Positions 15,793 to 25,455 of a stretch of 64,000 nt of DNA are shown in pieces; the first letter of the stretch is position 1, and every line of letters starts with the position of its first letter. The translations under genes and the position numbers were made by a program. The notes under the pieces are model-generated. The model searched no databases. It saw nothing but the letters and a program-made list of their open reading frames with translations, and was not told where the DNA came from. This DNA is from Jejuia rubra (GTDB lineage: Bacteria > Bacteroidota > Bacteroidia > Flavobacteriales > Flavobacteriaceae). Where the stretch lies: contig NZ_JBHULY010000005.1 in the NCBI RefSeq assembly GCF_042684665.1, positions 1 to 64,000 on the forward strand, written 5' to 3'.

Positions 15793-15838
15793 ATCAATGT
15801 TTTTTAACGGTTTAAAATATCGGATTACTAATTTAAGT

Positions 15839-15846
15839 TATATTTG
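15839..15846 (+). promoter_or_regulatory. -7 promoter element upstream of the beta-barrel gene
   Basis: TATATTTG, a full TAnnTTTG match, 22 bp before the ATG at 15869. Confidence 0.5.
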
Positions 15847-15868
15847 TGCACAGACCCCTAAAAATCTT

Positions 15869-16552
15869 ATGAAAAAAATACAACTTATCCTATTAGTAGC
15901 CATTTCCCTTTGTTTTGTTACAAGCTCCAAGGCGCAACGAGGTAATTACCCTGTAACCAATGGGTTTAGCATCTTTGGTGGCCTCACCCAATTTGACATT
16001 TCTACCGATAATTTCACCACTTCAAAAGCCAATGGTTTTTTGGGTGGCATTTCGGCAACAGTGGATATTCCGTTACGATGGTACAACATCAGTTTTGGCA
16101 TGCAACTCTCCGAAAACAATATTGATATTTTAGGAAGGCCGGCACTGGTGAGTACGCAGGAGGAATTCATCAACTATAAAATGTTTGCTGCGCAGTTAGC
16201 CATGTTGATGCATGTAAAGGTGGCTAAACACTATTTTACGATTGATGTAGGCCCCATGATTCAATATAACGGTGAGCTTGAATTGAAGGACGACAGCCAA
16301 GAAGGGTACTACATTCAAAATTACACCAACTTAACTGCGACTGATATTACACAAATTTCCCAATTTAATTTTAACGGCGTAGTTGGCGCTTCAGCTGGTA
16401 TTAGAAACTTCAAATTGAAAGCCCAGTACATTTATGGTTTTACCAATATTTTAAACAAGCTTGAAAGAGAAGGTTTGGATACTTTGGGGGGTGATGCTCG
16501 ATTTAAAGGGAATCAAAGTATGCTGGTATTAGGAGCCGTGGTATCGTTTTAG
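15869..16552 (+). CDS. Outer-membrane beta-barrel protein
   Basis: A 227-residue protein starting at the ATG at 15869; an open frame extends further upstream but overlaps the divergent SPFH gene and lacks a signal sequence. Residues 1-22 form a signal peptide (LLVAISLCFVTSSKAQ). The mature part alternates polar and hydrophobic residues in about eight strands (FSIFGGLTQFDIS, YNISFGMQLSENN, HYFTIDVGPMIQYNG, FKLKAQYIYGFTN) and ends in AVVSF with a terminal Phe, the outer-membrane insertion signal. It is PorT/OmpA-barrel-like in size; the specific function is unknown. Confidence 0.75.
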   Translation: MKKIQLILLVAISLCFVTSSKAQRGNYPVTNGFSIFGGLTQFDISTDNFTTSKANGFLGGISATVDIPLRWYNISFGMQLSENNIDILGRPALVSTQEEFINYKMFAAQLAMLMHVKVAKHYFTIDVGPMIQYNGELELKDDSQEGYYIQNYTNLTATDITQISQFNFNGVVGASAGIRNFKLKAQYIYGFTNILNKLEREGLDTLGGDARFKGNQSMLVLGAVVSF

Positions 16553-16727
16553 AGCTTAAATCAACATGTGTTTTATTTGGTTAGGTATATTATTTAAAAT
16601 TTTAATACCGCATTTTCAAACAACTAGTGATCAAGTAGAGATTAAGCTATGGCTCATCATTGAGAATCCCATTCATACATTCATTAATGGCATTTTTTTT
16701 ATTTTTATAGGATTAAACTATTAAACT

Positions 16728-18038
16728 ATGAAAATCAGCAGACGTAAGTTTATTTCAAATTCTATCGCTGGTGGGCTGGCCGCCTCAGCCATGCCTTTAA
16801 GTTCCTGTACTAACTCAAATGCATCACAGGGATTATCTCCAAATGGCAAGGAAAGATACGCAGCCTTAGATGAAGCATTAAAAAAACCGGTGTTTAAGAG
16901 GGAATTATTCTCCTCTCCTGTAGTCATTGAAAGTATAGATTTCCTTAAGGACCGGAACAACTTTCTCTGCAGGGTAAGATCTTCGGAAGGAGCCGAAGGG
17001 ATTTCCGTGGGACATCCTAATATTAGCCGTCATAGCTGGCCTGTTATGAGGCAATTAATGGAGCAATGTGTTGGTAAGGACGCTCGTAATCTGGATCAGC
17101 TCATATTTAAGCTTGCAGAACCAGGCGCTAAAAGCTGTGGAGTACCTAAGAATGTTCATATCGCAACCCTCGAACTGGCCATTCTAGACATGATGGGCAA
17201 TCTTTCTGGAAAGCCTATAGGTCAGCTTATTGGAGATATTCATAATCCTTATGTGTCCATATATCAAGGGTCTAGATACAAAGAACTGCGTAAGATGACA
17301 CCAGAAGAATCGCTGGATTTGGTTGCATTGGACCATGAGGAGAGCAAGGCCAAAGCCATCAAGATTAGGGGTGGTGTTGGTAACCAATTAGGTACAGATG
17401 CAGACAATGCTCCCGGACAGACGGAAAAACTTATTAAAATGACGCGCGAAAGGTTTGGAGACGATATGGTATTGATGCTTGATGGAAATGGGTCCTATTC
17501 TCCGAAGGAGGCTATCAGAATTGGGCGGATTCTGGAAGAATACAATTATTATTTTTACGAGGAGCCAGTGCCGTGGGACTGGTATGATGAGCAGGTCGAA
17601 GTAGCTAAAGCCCTTAATATTAAAATGGCGGGAGGAGAGGAAGAATTCCGGATGCGTGCTTTTCGTTGGCTAATAGCGAACGATGCATTTGATATTTATC
17701 AGCCGGATAATATGTATTTTGGAGGATTGATTCGATCGATGCAGGTTGCTAGGATGGCAGAGGTAGTCGGAAGACCGATTGTTCCACATATGACGACAGG
17801 AGGGCTGGGTTTTTTGTATATGTTACATTTCGTATCGGCTTGTCCGAATGCCGGCAAGTATCACGAGTTTAAACTTTTCGCCACTAAGGATGGCAATAGA
17901 AATTCGATACCTATAGAAAGCAAGACTGAGCCCTTCTCAAGCGAAGACGGAGTCATAAAGGTTCCCACTGGTTCTGGATTGGGAATTGTAATTGACCCGG
18001 ACTACATTAAAACACATAAGAAAGTGACCATTTGGTAA
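16728..18038 (+). CDS. Exported enolase-superfamily enzyme (mandelate racemase/muconate lactonizing type)
   Basis: A 436-residue enzyme. The N-terminus SRRKFISNSIAGGLAASAMPLSSC carries a twin-arginine export motif and a lipobox-like LSSC, so the protein is probably Tat-exported and membrane-anchored. The enolase-superfamily barrel shows KAIKIRGG (about 203-210, catalytic Lys region), MLDGNGSYS with a metal-ligand Asp, YEEPVPW with the second ligand, GGEEE with the third, and IVPHMTTGG near 348. Family members abstract the alpha proton of a carboxylate sugar acid, often as dehydratases or racemases; the substrate cannot be told. No sugar-use neighbours are present. It stands alone with 482 non-coding bases downstream. 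Confidence 0.8.
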   Translation: MKISRRKFISNSIAGGLAASAMPLSSCTNSNASQGLSPNGKERYAALDEALKKPVFKRELFSSPVVIESIDFLKDRNNFLCRVRSSEGAEGISVGHPNISRHSWPVMRQLMEQCVGKDARNLDQLIFKLAEPGAKSCGVPKNVHIATLELAILDMMGNLSGKPIGQLIGDIHNPYVSIYQGSRYKELRKMTPEESLDLVALDHEESKAKAIKIRGGVGNQLGTDADNAPGQTEKLIKMTRERFGDDMVLMLDGNGSYSPKEAIRIGRILEEYNYYFYEEPVPWDWYDEQVEVAKALNIKMAGGEEEFRMRAFRWLIANDAFDIYQPDNMYFGGLIRSMQVARMAEVVGRPIVPHMTTGGLGFLYMLHFVSACPNAGKYHEFKLFATKDGNRNSIPIESKTEPFSSEDGVIKVPTGSGLGIVIDPDYIKTHKKVTIW

Positions 18039-18520
18039 TTAGGTTTTTTGGATATTCATTAATAGCATCGCTCCCCCTTTTTATATCTTTCCGTAGCCAA
18101 TGAATTAGATTATGAAAACCAATAAGGCAGAATTAGAGAGGAGGTATTCTCTTTAGTTCACGTTCCATTTATGCAATACCTTTAGAGCCCAAAAGTGTAA
18201 CCCAATCTTCATGCTCATCTTCTGTTTGACTTTATGGAGCTTTAGATTCTGTTTCAGCAGAAGTTTTCTTTCTGGTCATAACTTTGTATTACTGCCAATT
18301 TGGGTTAAACCTCAATGGTGTTTATATCAGCCATTTATTAAAGTTATTTTTCTTCTTTACATCAGTGTATTGACCCACTAAAAAACTATCAATTCGACTT
18401 TTGATTTTTGCAAGAGATTTGTTTCTAGGTATGATCAACCCATCATTTCCGCACACTAAAATTTACAGAAAATTATGATAGGAAATAAAAAATGGCATTG
18501 AAGCGTATTTTGCTAACGCC
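18039..18520. other. 482-base region without an intact gene
   Basis: Between the enolase-superfamily gene and the convergent M1 peptidase gene. All frames are interrupted. The only coding-like trace is the broken minus-strand frame at 18169-18279. A short plus-strand ATG frame at 18112 (14 codons) has no coding character. No tRNA, strong terminator or repeat array was seen. Confidence 0.6.
18169..18279 (-). pseudogene. Possible remnant of a small gene, one in-frame stop
   Basis: Read on the minus strand from the ATG at 18277-18279, 37 codons give a hydrophilic peptide: MTRKKTSAETESKAP, then TAA, then SQTEDEHEDWVTLLGSKGIA and a final TAA. The Lys/Glu/Ser-rich start followed by an acidic HEDWVTLLG end looks like a real small protein broken by one nonsense change. 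No homologue is recalled, and chance cannot be excluded at this length. Confidence 0.25.
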
Positions 18521-20377
18521 TTATTTCACGTTATTGCTTCTATCCACATCCGCAATAAAACCTTTTGGGTCAATCTCAACGGATTTGATGGCTTTTTCGG
18601 CTTGAAGGGTGTAAGTAGGATAGGCCCAAGCCCAATCCTTAATGGTGGTGGCTGAGGTTGGTTTTTCGCCCCGCATCATCTGCAAGGGGATATAAAAATC
18701 TTCGGTAGTGCCGTCGGCATAAGTTACGGTCAAATCAATAGGCATCGGCATTAGGCCGATCCGCTCTAAAGTGATGCTGTTGCCCTCAACGGATTTTACA
18801 GCATAATCAATGGTATTTACAGTGCGGGTCCAATCCTGGAGGTACCAATCCAATTCCAATCCAGAAGTTTTTTCGGCTACCCTTATAAAATCAACGGGAG
18901 TGGGGTGCTTAAACGCCCAGGTATCGAAGTACGTTTTCATTGATGTATCAAAATGCTTTTGCCCGATGATATATCTTAATTGGTTCAAAAACAAATAGCC
19001 TTTGTAATAGGCCGAAATAGCAGAAGAACGATTGTAATGAAAACGATCGGCATGGGTGGTCATGGGTTGTTCGGTCCCTGATTTTACGTAATAGAAATAG
19101 ATGTCATATACGCGCTTTGTGGGCTTTTCAAAAGGTTTATCAAAAATGTGGCATTCGGCCAATTCGCCAAAGTATTCTGTAAACCCTTCATCCATCCAAT
19201 AGTTGGTAGACTCGTTGGTGGCCAATACAAACTGAAACCAGCTGTGGGCCATTTCGTGGGCGGTAACACCAAATAGGCCGCCAAAATCCCCTTCTCCAGC
19301 TATAAGCGTACACATGCCATACTCCATACCGCCGTCGCCACCTTGAATGACTGAATATTGCTTATAAGGATAGGTGCCGATATTGGAACTTAAAAACTGC
19401 ATTAATTCAATAGCTTTGGGCTGTAGTTTTTTCCAATTGCCCAACTTTTCCCGTGGCATGCTATTTTTATATAAAAAGTGCAAAACCGGGCCATTTGGCA
19501 CCTGAGCCGTATCATGGATATAATTGGGGTCGGCCGCCCAAGTAAAATCATGTACGTTTGGTGCTTTAAAGTGCCATGTAAATTTCTTTTTTGATGAAGG
19601 TTTTACGGGCAAGGTTTCATAACCATGACCAATCTCGTTGGGGTTTTGTAAATAGCCCGTGCCACCAAGAGTATAATCTTTATCGATACTGATTTTCACA
19701 TCAAAATTGCCCCAAACCCCATGGAACTCTCTTCCAACATAAGGATGGGCATGCCAACCTTCAAAGTCGTATTCGGCCAGCTTTGGGTACCATTGCGCCA
19801 TTGATAAAGCCACGCCTTCCTTATTATTTCGCCCTGAGCGACGAATTTGAACAGGCACTTGCGCGTCAAAATCCATATTGAAAGTTGCGCTTTCACCTGG
19901 CTGGATGGGTTTGGCCAAAGCCACCTCCAGAACGGTTCCCACAGTTTCGTAGCTGATATCTGCGCCATTTTGTTTTAGGGAATTTATTTTGATGTACCCA
20001 ATTTCATCAGGTTTAAGTTTACTGATTCTATCGCCAACCCTGCCGTCAGGATCTGGAATAGTTCGCGATCGCACGTCCATTTCGCTTCCCGGTTGAAACG
20101 CGTTAAAATACAAGTGATAAAACACTTTGTCCAAAACATCCGGAGAATTGTTGGTGTAGACCAATTCCTGTTTTCCCTTGTAGCGATAGCTATCAACATC
20201 CATATCGATTTCCATTTTATAGTCCACATGTTGTTGCCAATACCCTGCAGTTGAAGTTGCTTGAGGTTTTGGTGCCATTGGTGTTTCAGGCACGGGTGGG
20301 GTTTGAACAACGTCTTTGGAGCTATTACAAGAAACGAACAAGGCCATAATGCCAAGAATACACAGGAATCGTGTCAT
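18521..20377 (-). CDS. M1 family zinc metallopeptidase, lipoprotein
   Basis: A 618-residue aminopeptidase-type enzyme. The signal peptide ends in a lipobox (ALFVSC, Cys near 17), so the mature protein should be lipid-anchored outside the cytoplasm. An N-terminal beta domain with VYHLYFNAFQPGS-like features leads to the gluzincin core: GGDGGMEYGM (exopeptidase substrate loop) and HEMAHSWFQ at about 371 with the third zinc ligand in WMDEGFTEYFGE, spacing HExxH-18-E. It removes N-terminal residues from peptides. The gene is one of three minus-strand genes (18521-22948), consistent with extracellular protein breakdown. Confidence 0.9.
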   Translation of the reverse strand: MTRFLCILGIMALFVSCNSSKDVVQTPPVPETPMAPKPQATSTAGYWQQHVDYKMEIDMDVDSYRYKGKQELVYTNNSPDVLDKVFYHLYFNAFQPGSEMDVRSRTIPDPDGRVGDRISKLKPDEIGYIKINSLKQNGADISYETVGTVLEVALAKPIQPGESATFNMDFDAQVPVQIRRSGRNNKEGVALSMAQWYPKLAEYDFEGWHAHPYVGREFHGVWGNFDVKISIDKDYTLGGTGYLQNPNEIGHGYETLPVKPSSKKKFTWHFKAPNVHDFTWAADPNYIHDTAQVPNGPVLHFLYKNSMPREKLGNWKKLQPKAIELMQFLSSNIGTYPYKQYSVIQGGDGGMEYGMCTLIAGEGDFGGLFGVTAHEMAHSWFQFVLATNESTNYWMDEGFTEYFGELAECHIFDKPFEKPTKRVYDIYFYYVKSGTEQPMTTHADRFHYNRSSAISAYYKGYLFLNQLRYIIGQKHFDTSMKTYFDTWAFKHPTPVDFIRVAEKTSGLELDWYLQDWTRTVNTIDYAVKSVEGNSITLERIGLMPMPIDLTVTYADGTTEDFYIPLQMMRGEKPTSATTIKDWAWAYPTYTLQAEKAIKSVEIDPKGFIADVDRSNNVK

Positions 20378-20455
20378 ATGAAATAAGAATAAAATGAAAT
20401 TGAGGTTGACCTAAAAGAAATATCTCCTTTAGAACAACCCCAAAAATACAATGTT

Positions 20456-22063
20456 TTATTTGGAAAGTTTTGCTGCCATAATCATGGCATTGTAGGCATT
20501 TACGATTTTACCTGATTTTACGATATCGGCATAAGGCTGTACGTCATCGGTATTGCCACCAACAACTACTTTGGTTTTGATTTCCAAACCAGAATCCATA
20601 ATGATTTGCTTCACCTGGGAAGCTTTCAAACTTGGAAAATACGAACGAAGCAATGCCGCTACTCCTGCCACTGCCGGCGCGGCCATTGAAGTGCCGCCTT
20701 TGGTGTCATATTCGTTTTCAGGAGTTGTGGAGTAAACTTGAGCTCCTGGGGCAAAGACATCTACATTCTGCTTTCCGTAGTTAGAAAAAGAAGCCAAAAG
20801 CCCTGAACCGTATTTTGGAGCCAACGCACCCACACGTATATAAGTATCGGAGATTTCTTTACCATTAACATTATCGTCTGGGAAGTTAGGTTCGGTATCT
20901 ACGTTTTTACTGTCGTTACCAGCGGCATGCACAAAAACCACATCGTTTTTTGCGGCGTAAGCAATAGCATCGCGCACCCAATCACTATGTGGCGAATAAC
21001 TTTTACCAAAACTTCCGTTGATGACAGAAGCCCCATTGTCCACAGCATAACGGATGGCCAAGGCCACATCCTTATCATATTCATCGCCATTTGGAACTGC
21101 ACGAATAGACATGATCTCAACATTATTGGCTACACCATTGGCCCCTTTGCCGTTGTTGCGCTCAGCTGCAATAATTCCAGCAACGTGCGTACCGTGGCTT
21201 TCACCCTTTTCAGAATGCTTTACATTACCATTGCCGTAGAATTTTTCGTTTATATTTTCGGGGTCATCGCCAGTTTTTCGGCCACGAAAGCCTTTATTTA
21301 AGTGATAGTTTAAACGGTCGTTGATGGTTTTTAAACCGTCTTCAATTTCTTTAATAGCTTCATTGAGGGACTCCAAATCGTTGCTGAACATATATTGTGC
21401 AATTTGCTTGGCCTGGTTCAAGGCTTCGTCCTCAGATTTTATGACCGCAACTTCTTTTGCACTATAGTCCTCTTTACCGAAGTGCTTCACCAAGGTTTCA
21501 TGGGCATTTTTCACCTGTTGGTGAATCTGATCATAACGTGTTTTTCTATCGGTCCACTTTTTATATTCCGTGTCAAATTCTGCTTGAGCACGGGCATAGT
21601 CAGGATGGCTGGTATTGCCACTGGCCAATATCCGAGTCAATTCCAATTGTTCATCATAGGCATCTCCTAAGAAATTCCATCCATGAACGTCGTCGATATA
21701 GCCATTATTATCATCATCTTTTCCGTTGCCCGGTTTTTCATCACTATTGGTCCAAATCACATCGTCCAAATCTTCGTGGTCAATATCGATACCGGAATCA
21801 ATGACGGCTACAATCACTTTTTTACCTTTTCTATTTTTGATAAGCTCGGCATAAGCTTTATCAACACTCATCCCTGGAATGGTGTCTGCTATCAAATCTA
21901 AGTGCCCCCAGTTGTGCTTTTCGGCTTCGGTCAATTCCGAAACTTTCAGCGGAATGGAATCAATATTTTCAGGAGGTGTAGAAACGATGTCCGAAACCCC
22001 ACCGCAACCATACAAAAATACAGTTGCCGAAATCAATAATGTCAGATGTTTAATTGCTCTCAT
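20456..22063 (-). CDS. S8 (subtilisin-like) serine protease, lipoprotein
   Basis: A 535-residue subtilase. The signal peptide ends with a lipobox (FLYGC, Cys20). The catalytic triad is Asp89 (VAVIDSGIDIDHEDL), His293 (ESHGTHVAG) and Ser459 (GGTSMAAPAVAG), with the oxyanion Asn in HAAGND near 383. Between Asp89 and His293 lie about 200 residues instead of the usual 30-40; this insert (about 130-275) is largely helical and charged. No separate inhibitor prodomain is obvious; the N-terminus is short. Expected on the cell surface or in the periplasm. It is on the same strand as, and 78 bp upstream of, the M1 peptidase gene. Confidence 0.9.
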   Translation of the reverse strand: MRAIKHLTLLISATVFLYGCGGVSDIVSTPPENIDSIPLKVSELTEAEKHNWGHLDLIADTIPGMSVDKAYAELIKNRKGKKVIVAVIDSGIDIDHEDLDDVIWTNSDEKPGNGKDDDNNGYIDDVHGWNFLGDAYDEQLELTRILASGNTSHPDYARAQAEFDTEYKKWTDRKTRYDQIHQQVKNAHETLVKHFGKEDYSAKEVAVIKSEDEALNQAKQIAQYMFSNDLESLNEAIKEIEDGLKTINDRLNYHLNKGFRGRKTGDDPENINEKFYGNGNVKHSEKGESHGTHVAGIIAAERNNGKGANGVANNVEIMSIRAVPNGDEYDKDVALAIRYAVDNGASVINGSFGKSYSPHSDWVRDAIAYAAKNDVVFVHAAGNDSKNVDTEPNFPDDNVNGKEISDTYIRVGALAPKYGSGLLASFSNYGKQNVDVFAPGAQVYSTTPENEYDTKGGTSMAAPAVAGVAALLRSYFPSLKASQVKQIIMDSGLEIKTKVVVGGNTDDVQPYADIVKSGKIVNAYNAMIMAAKLSK

Positions 22064-22087
22064 TTTATTTATTAGAATTAGTCATTT

Positions 22088-22948
22088 TTAATTAAATATA
22101 TCGTTACAGGAGTAAATCTGGTTCAAGCGTACTCCTTTTTCTGTATGTTTCACAGTGATGATTTCATTGTGGGCATCGTGCTCCAAAAATAGATAGTAGT
22201 TATTGTCTGCGGCCAAATTCAAAAACTCGTTTTTTTCATCTAAAGTTAATAATGGCCTCATATCGTAACCCATAATATAGGGTAGGGGAATGTGCCCCAC
22301 CGTAGGCAACAAATCTGCCATAAAGCAAATGGTTTTATCCAGATACTTAATCATCGGAATCATTTGTTTTTCAGTATGCCCATCGGCATAAAAAATATCA
22401 AAACCCAATAACGAATCTTTCGATATTTTCCTGTCGGAAACAGAGGTAAACTCTAACTGCCCACTTTCTTCTATGGGCAAAATATTTTCTTTTAGAAAGG
22501 ATGCTTTTTCACGAGGATTGGGCTTTGTAGCCCATTGCCAATGATTGTCGTTGCTCCAAAATTTGGCATTCTTGAAAGCTGGTTCGTAGCCCGTTCTATC
22601 CGAATTCCATTGAATTGCACCACCGCAATGATCAAAATGCAAATGGGTTAAAAACACATCGGTGATGTCATTTGGATGAAATCCATACCTGCTCAAAGAC
22701 GAATCTAAAGTGTCATCTCCCCATAAATAATAGTAGCCAAAAAACTTGTCGGATTGTTTGTTGCCCATCCCCGTATCTATCAATATTAATCTGCTTCCGT
22801 CTTCAATCAGAAGGCAACGTGCCGCTATATCGATCATATTTTTGCTATCGGCTGGATTGGTCCTGCTCCATAAGGATTTTGGTACAACGCCAAACATGGC
22901 GCCTCCGTCCAGTTTAAAGTTGCCAGAATTAATGGGGTATAACTTCAT
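22088..22948 (-). CDS. Metallo-beta-lactamase-fold hydrolase
   Basis: A 286-residue cytosolic enzyme with the binuclear-metal motif THLHFDHCGGA (HxHxDH at 102-107), a second His in YADGHTEKQMIP near 200 and DLLPTVGHIPLPY with an Asp/His. An N-terminal strand region with LILIDTGMG is standard. The layout resembles N-acyl homoserine lactonase/quorum-quenching-type MBL proteins, but substrate cannot be assigned. Only 24 bp separate it from the subtilase start downstream, so it may be the first gene of a three-gene transcript. Confidence 0.8.
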   Translation of the reverse strand: MKLYPINSGNFKLDGGAMFGVVPKSLWSRTNPADSKNMIDIAARCLLIEDGSRLILIDTGMGNKQSDKFFGYYYLWGDDTLDSSLSRYGFHPNDITDVFLTHLHFDHCGGAIQWNSDRTGYEPAFKNAKFWSNDNHWQWATKPNPREKASFLKENILPIEESGQLEFTSVSDRKISKDSLLGFDIFYADGHTEKQMIPMIKYLDKTICFMADLLPTVGHIPLPYIMGYDMRPLLTLDEKNEFLNLAADNNYYLFLEHDAHNEIITVKHTEKGVRLNQIYSCNDIFN

Positions 22949-23146
22949 AGGGTTGCGAAATTACGAAATATGAAGAATATCCCCATTCTACTTATGAATT
23001 TATTAAGAAATATCTTGAAAGGGTCATTATTTAGAAGGAAAAGTTGCGATTATTGCTTATGAGAGCAACATAAAAAAGTTCACTAGAAATATATTTTTAC
23101 CACATTACTGCTTTTTGATTAAATTCGTATTTAATAAAACTAACAT

Positions 23147-25045
23147 ATGCTAGAACTGGCAGGAATTATCATTCTCGGAATATTGGCCCAATGGGTGGCC
23201 TGGAAGCTTAAGATTCCCGCAATTTTACCTTTGATTTTAATTGGTCTTTTGGTAGGCCCCATTGCAGCGGAATATTTGAGCGAAGGCGGCGTAAAGTGGA
23301 TTGAACCTGTATGGAATGTGGGTATAGCCCGGGATGGAGAAACGGTAAAAAGGGGACTTTTCCCTGGCGACGGTCTGTATAATTTTGTTTCCCTTGCCAT
23401 TGCGATTATACTTTTTGAAGGGGGCTTGACCCTTAAGCGTTCCGAAATAAAAAGTTTAGGACCTGTAATAACAAAATTGATTACTCTAGGCTCGGCGATT
23501 ACCTTTTTTGGTGGCGGATTATTGGCCCATTTTATTTTTGATCTCAGCTGGGAACTTTCGTTTTTATTTTCCGCGTTGATCATTGTTACAGGACCAACGG
23601 TAATAACGCCTATCCTCAGAAATATACCGCTTAAAAAGGACATATCCACCGTATTGAAGTGGGAAGGGATTTTGATTGACCCTATTGGGGCATTGGTGGC
23701 GGTCTTGGTATTTGAGTTCATCAGTGTTGGAGGCGACAGTGGTTACACAAAAACGGCCTTAATCGAATTTGGCAAAATAGTCCTTTTCGGTACTACATTT
23801 GGGTTTACTTTTGCCCATGCCTTAGCATTTGCCGTAAATAAAAAATTGATACCGCATTACCTTTTGAATGTGGTGTCGCTATCCACCGTTTTGTTGGTAT
23901 TTGTGGAGTCAGAAGTTTTTGCCCACGAATCAGGCCTATTGGCCGTAGTAGTTATGGGGATGGTTTTAGGAAATAGTAAATTGAGCAACATCAAGGAACT
24001 GTTATATTTTAAGGAGTCCTTAAGTGTTTTGTTGATTTCTATACTTTTCATTTTGCTTGCAGCTAATATCGATATGAAGGATATGGAATTGCTTTATACT
24101 TGGAAAACGGCCTTGCTTTTTGCGTTGGTGGTTTTTTTGGTGCGGCCTATTGCGGTTTTTGCAAGTACTTTTGGTTCAAAATTGAGAATACGAGAGAAAG
24201 TATTTATCAGCTGGGTGGGCCCCCGGGGTATTGTTGCGGCTGGTATTGCTTCACTTTTCGGGAGTAAACTTTTGAGCAGGGGCGTTGAAGGTGCAGAATA
24301 CATCACCCCGTTGGTGTTTATGATAGTTTTGGGTACAGTATTGCTCAACGCTACAACGGCTCGTTTGTTTGCAAAGATTGTGGGCGTGTTTCTTAAACGG
24401 TCTGAGGGGATTTTGATTGTTGGTGCCTCGCAATTTTCAAGATTGATTGGGGAGTATTTGGAAAATAACGGAAGACATGTGGTACTCATTGATACCAATC
24501 AGACCAATATACAATTAGCCCAAGAACGCCGTTTAGAGGCGATTAATACAGATATTTATTCCGAAGAATTGAGTAACAATATTGAATTGAATGACGTGGG
24601 ATTTTTGATGGCATTGACCGGTAGTAAGGACATAAACAATTATGCTATCAATAGATTTCAAGATCAGTTTGGTGAAAGCGGTTATTATAGGCTATTGATG
24701 GCCGATGAATTGGAAAAGGGAGAAATCGAAAATGAAGAAGGTTTGTTTTCTCTAACGGACGGTTTTAATTCATTTTCTGAAGTAGCTCGTAAATACCCCA
24801 GAATTTATGAAGTCGGCATCAAAAACGATCAACACTTTGAAGACTTAATAGAGATAACAAATAATGATGATGAAATTATCCCACTTTTAGTAAAGGACAA
24901 AAAAGGATTTTTAGAGATTCTTCCAGCATTCAACAAGCCAATTAACACCATTGATGAAGGCTTTAAATTGGTTTATATGGGCAAAGCTATGGGCAAACGG
25001 GATGTGCCAGTTTTGGAGATTAAAGTTTCTAAAGTTAACGACTAG
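23147..25045 (+). CDS. CPA1-type cation/proton antiporter with RCK (TrkA-N) domain
   Basis: A 632-residue membrane protein. Residues 1-405 hold about 12-13 hydrophobic segments of a sodium/hydrogen exchanger, including GPTVITPILR and GVAAGIASLFGSK-like elements (VGPRGIVAAGIASL). From about 420 a Rossmann RCK/TrkA-N domain starts (GILIVGASQFSRLIGEYL) and continues with VVLIDTNQTNIQLAQ, which binds a nucleotide and gates the transporter. The role is Na+ or K+ efflux and pH control. A long open frame on the opposite strand at 23140-23721 is a mirror of this gene. The start gives a hydrophobic N-terminus without extra residues. Confidence 0.88.
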   Translation: MLELAGIIILGILAQWVAWKLKIPAILPLILIGLLVGPIAAEYLSEGGVKWIEPVWNVGIARDGETVKRGLFPGDGLYNFVSLAIAIILFEGGLTLKRSEIKSLGPVITKLITLGSAITFFGGGLLAHFIFDLSWELSFLFSALIIVTGPTVITPILRNIPLKKDISTVLKWEGILIDPIGALVAVLVFEFISVGGDSGYTKTALIEFGKIVLFGTTFGFTFAHALAFAVNKKLIPHYLLNVVSLSTVLLVFVESEVFAHESGLLAVVVMGMVLGNSKLSNIKELLYFKESLSVLLISILFILLAANIDMKDMELLYTWKTALLFALVVFLVRPIAVFASTFGSKLRIREKVFISWVGPRGIVAAGIASLFGSKLLSRGVEGAEYITPLVFMIVLGTVLLNATTARLFAKIVGVFLKRSEGILIVGASQFSRLIGEYLENNGRHVVLIDTNQTNIQLAQERRLEAINTDIYSEELSNNIELNDVGFLMALTGSKDINNYAINRFQDQFGESGYYRLLMADELEKGEIENEEGLFSLTDGFNSFSEVARKYPRIYEVGIKNDQHFEDLIEITNNDDEIIPLLVKDKKGFLEILPAFNKPINTIDEGFKLVYMGKAMGKRDVPVLEIKVSKVND

Positions 25046-25095
25046 GACAGAAGTATTTTTTGAAGATTGCCCTGAGGGTGTTTTAATACACAAAA

Positions 25096-25122
25096 AAAAC
25101 CAACATTTAACATGTTGGTTTT
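25096..25122. terminator. Bidirectional terminator between antiporter and tatA
   Basis: AAAACCAACAT and ATGTTGGTTTT pair around a 5-base loop; A- and T-runs serve the two convergent genes. Confidence 0.8.
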
Positions 25123-25143
25123 CGATTTTATAAAGATTTTCAA

Positions 25144-25326
25144 CTACTTAGCGTTATCTTTTTCGGCGTCCTCGTCCTTACTGGCATTTTTAAATTCTTT
25201 AATACCGCTTCCAAGGCCACGCATCAATTCTGGAATTTTTCTACCACCGAACAAAAGTAGCACCACCACCACAATTAAAATGATCTGGGGCGCCCCTATG
25301 GCCAATGGCAACATAAATAAACTCAT
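25144..25326 (-). CDS. tatA: Sec-independent translocase subunit TatA/E
   Basis: A 60-residue protein with the TatA/E layout: one N-terminal membrane helix (IILIVVVVLLLFGGRKIPEL, with the conserved FG and following Pro), an amphipathic helix RGLGSGIKEFKNA and a charged tail (KDEDAEKDNAK). It forms the pore-like oligomer of the twin-arginine export system. The gene is alone here; TatC is not in the window. It would serve Tat substrates such as the enolase-superfamily protein at 16728. Confidence 0.9.
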   Translation of the reverse strand: MSLFMLPLAIGAPQIILIVVVVLLLFGGRKIPELMRGLGSGIKEFKNASKDEDAEKDNAK

Positions 25327-25455
25327 AATATCGTATTTAGATTACAAAGTTAATAATTAAAGTTTAAAAATGTCGTTTTTTAACAGGATATCGCATTGCA
25401 TAGGTTTATATAAAACAATGGCTTGCGATAATTTTATTTATTTTAGCAAACCAAT

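Noticed and set aside
18112..18156. ATG-started 14-codon frame after the enolase-superfamily gene
   Set aside because: Too short, no export or motif features, not conserved as far as can be judged.
18289..18298. TTACTGCCAA, the same ten bases as in the repeat arm at 1052-1064
   Set aside because: Only ten bases match, no partner arm exists nearby, and chance matches of this length are expected in 64 kb on two strands.
23140..23721. A 193-codon open frame on the minus strand opposite the antiporter gene
   Set aside because: It is the mirror of a strongly coding plus-strand gene; its translation is Ser/Pro/Lys-rich without domains or export signal.
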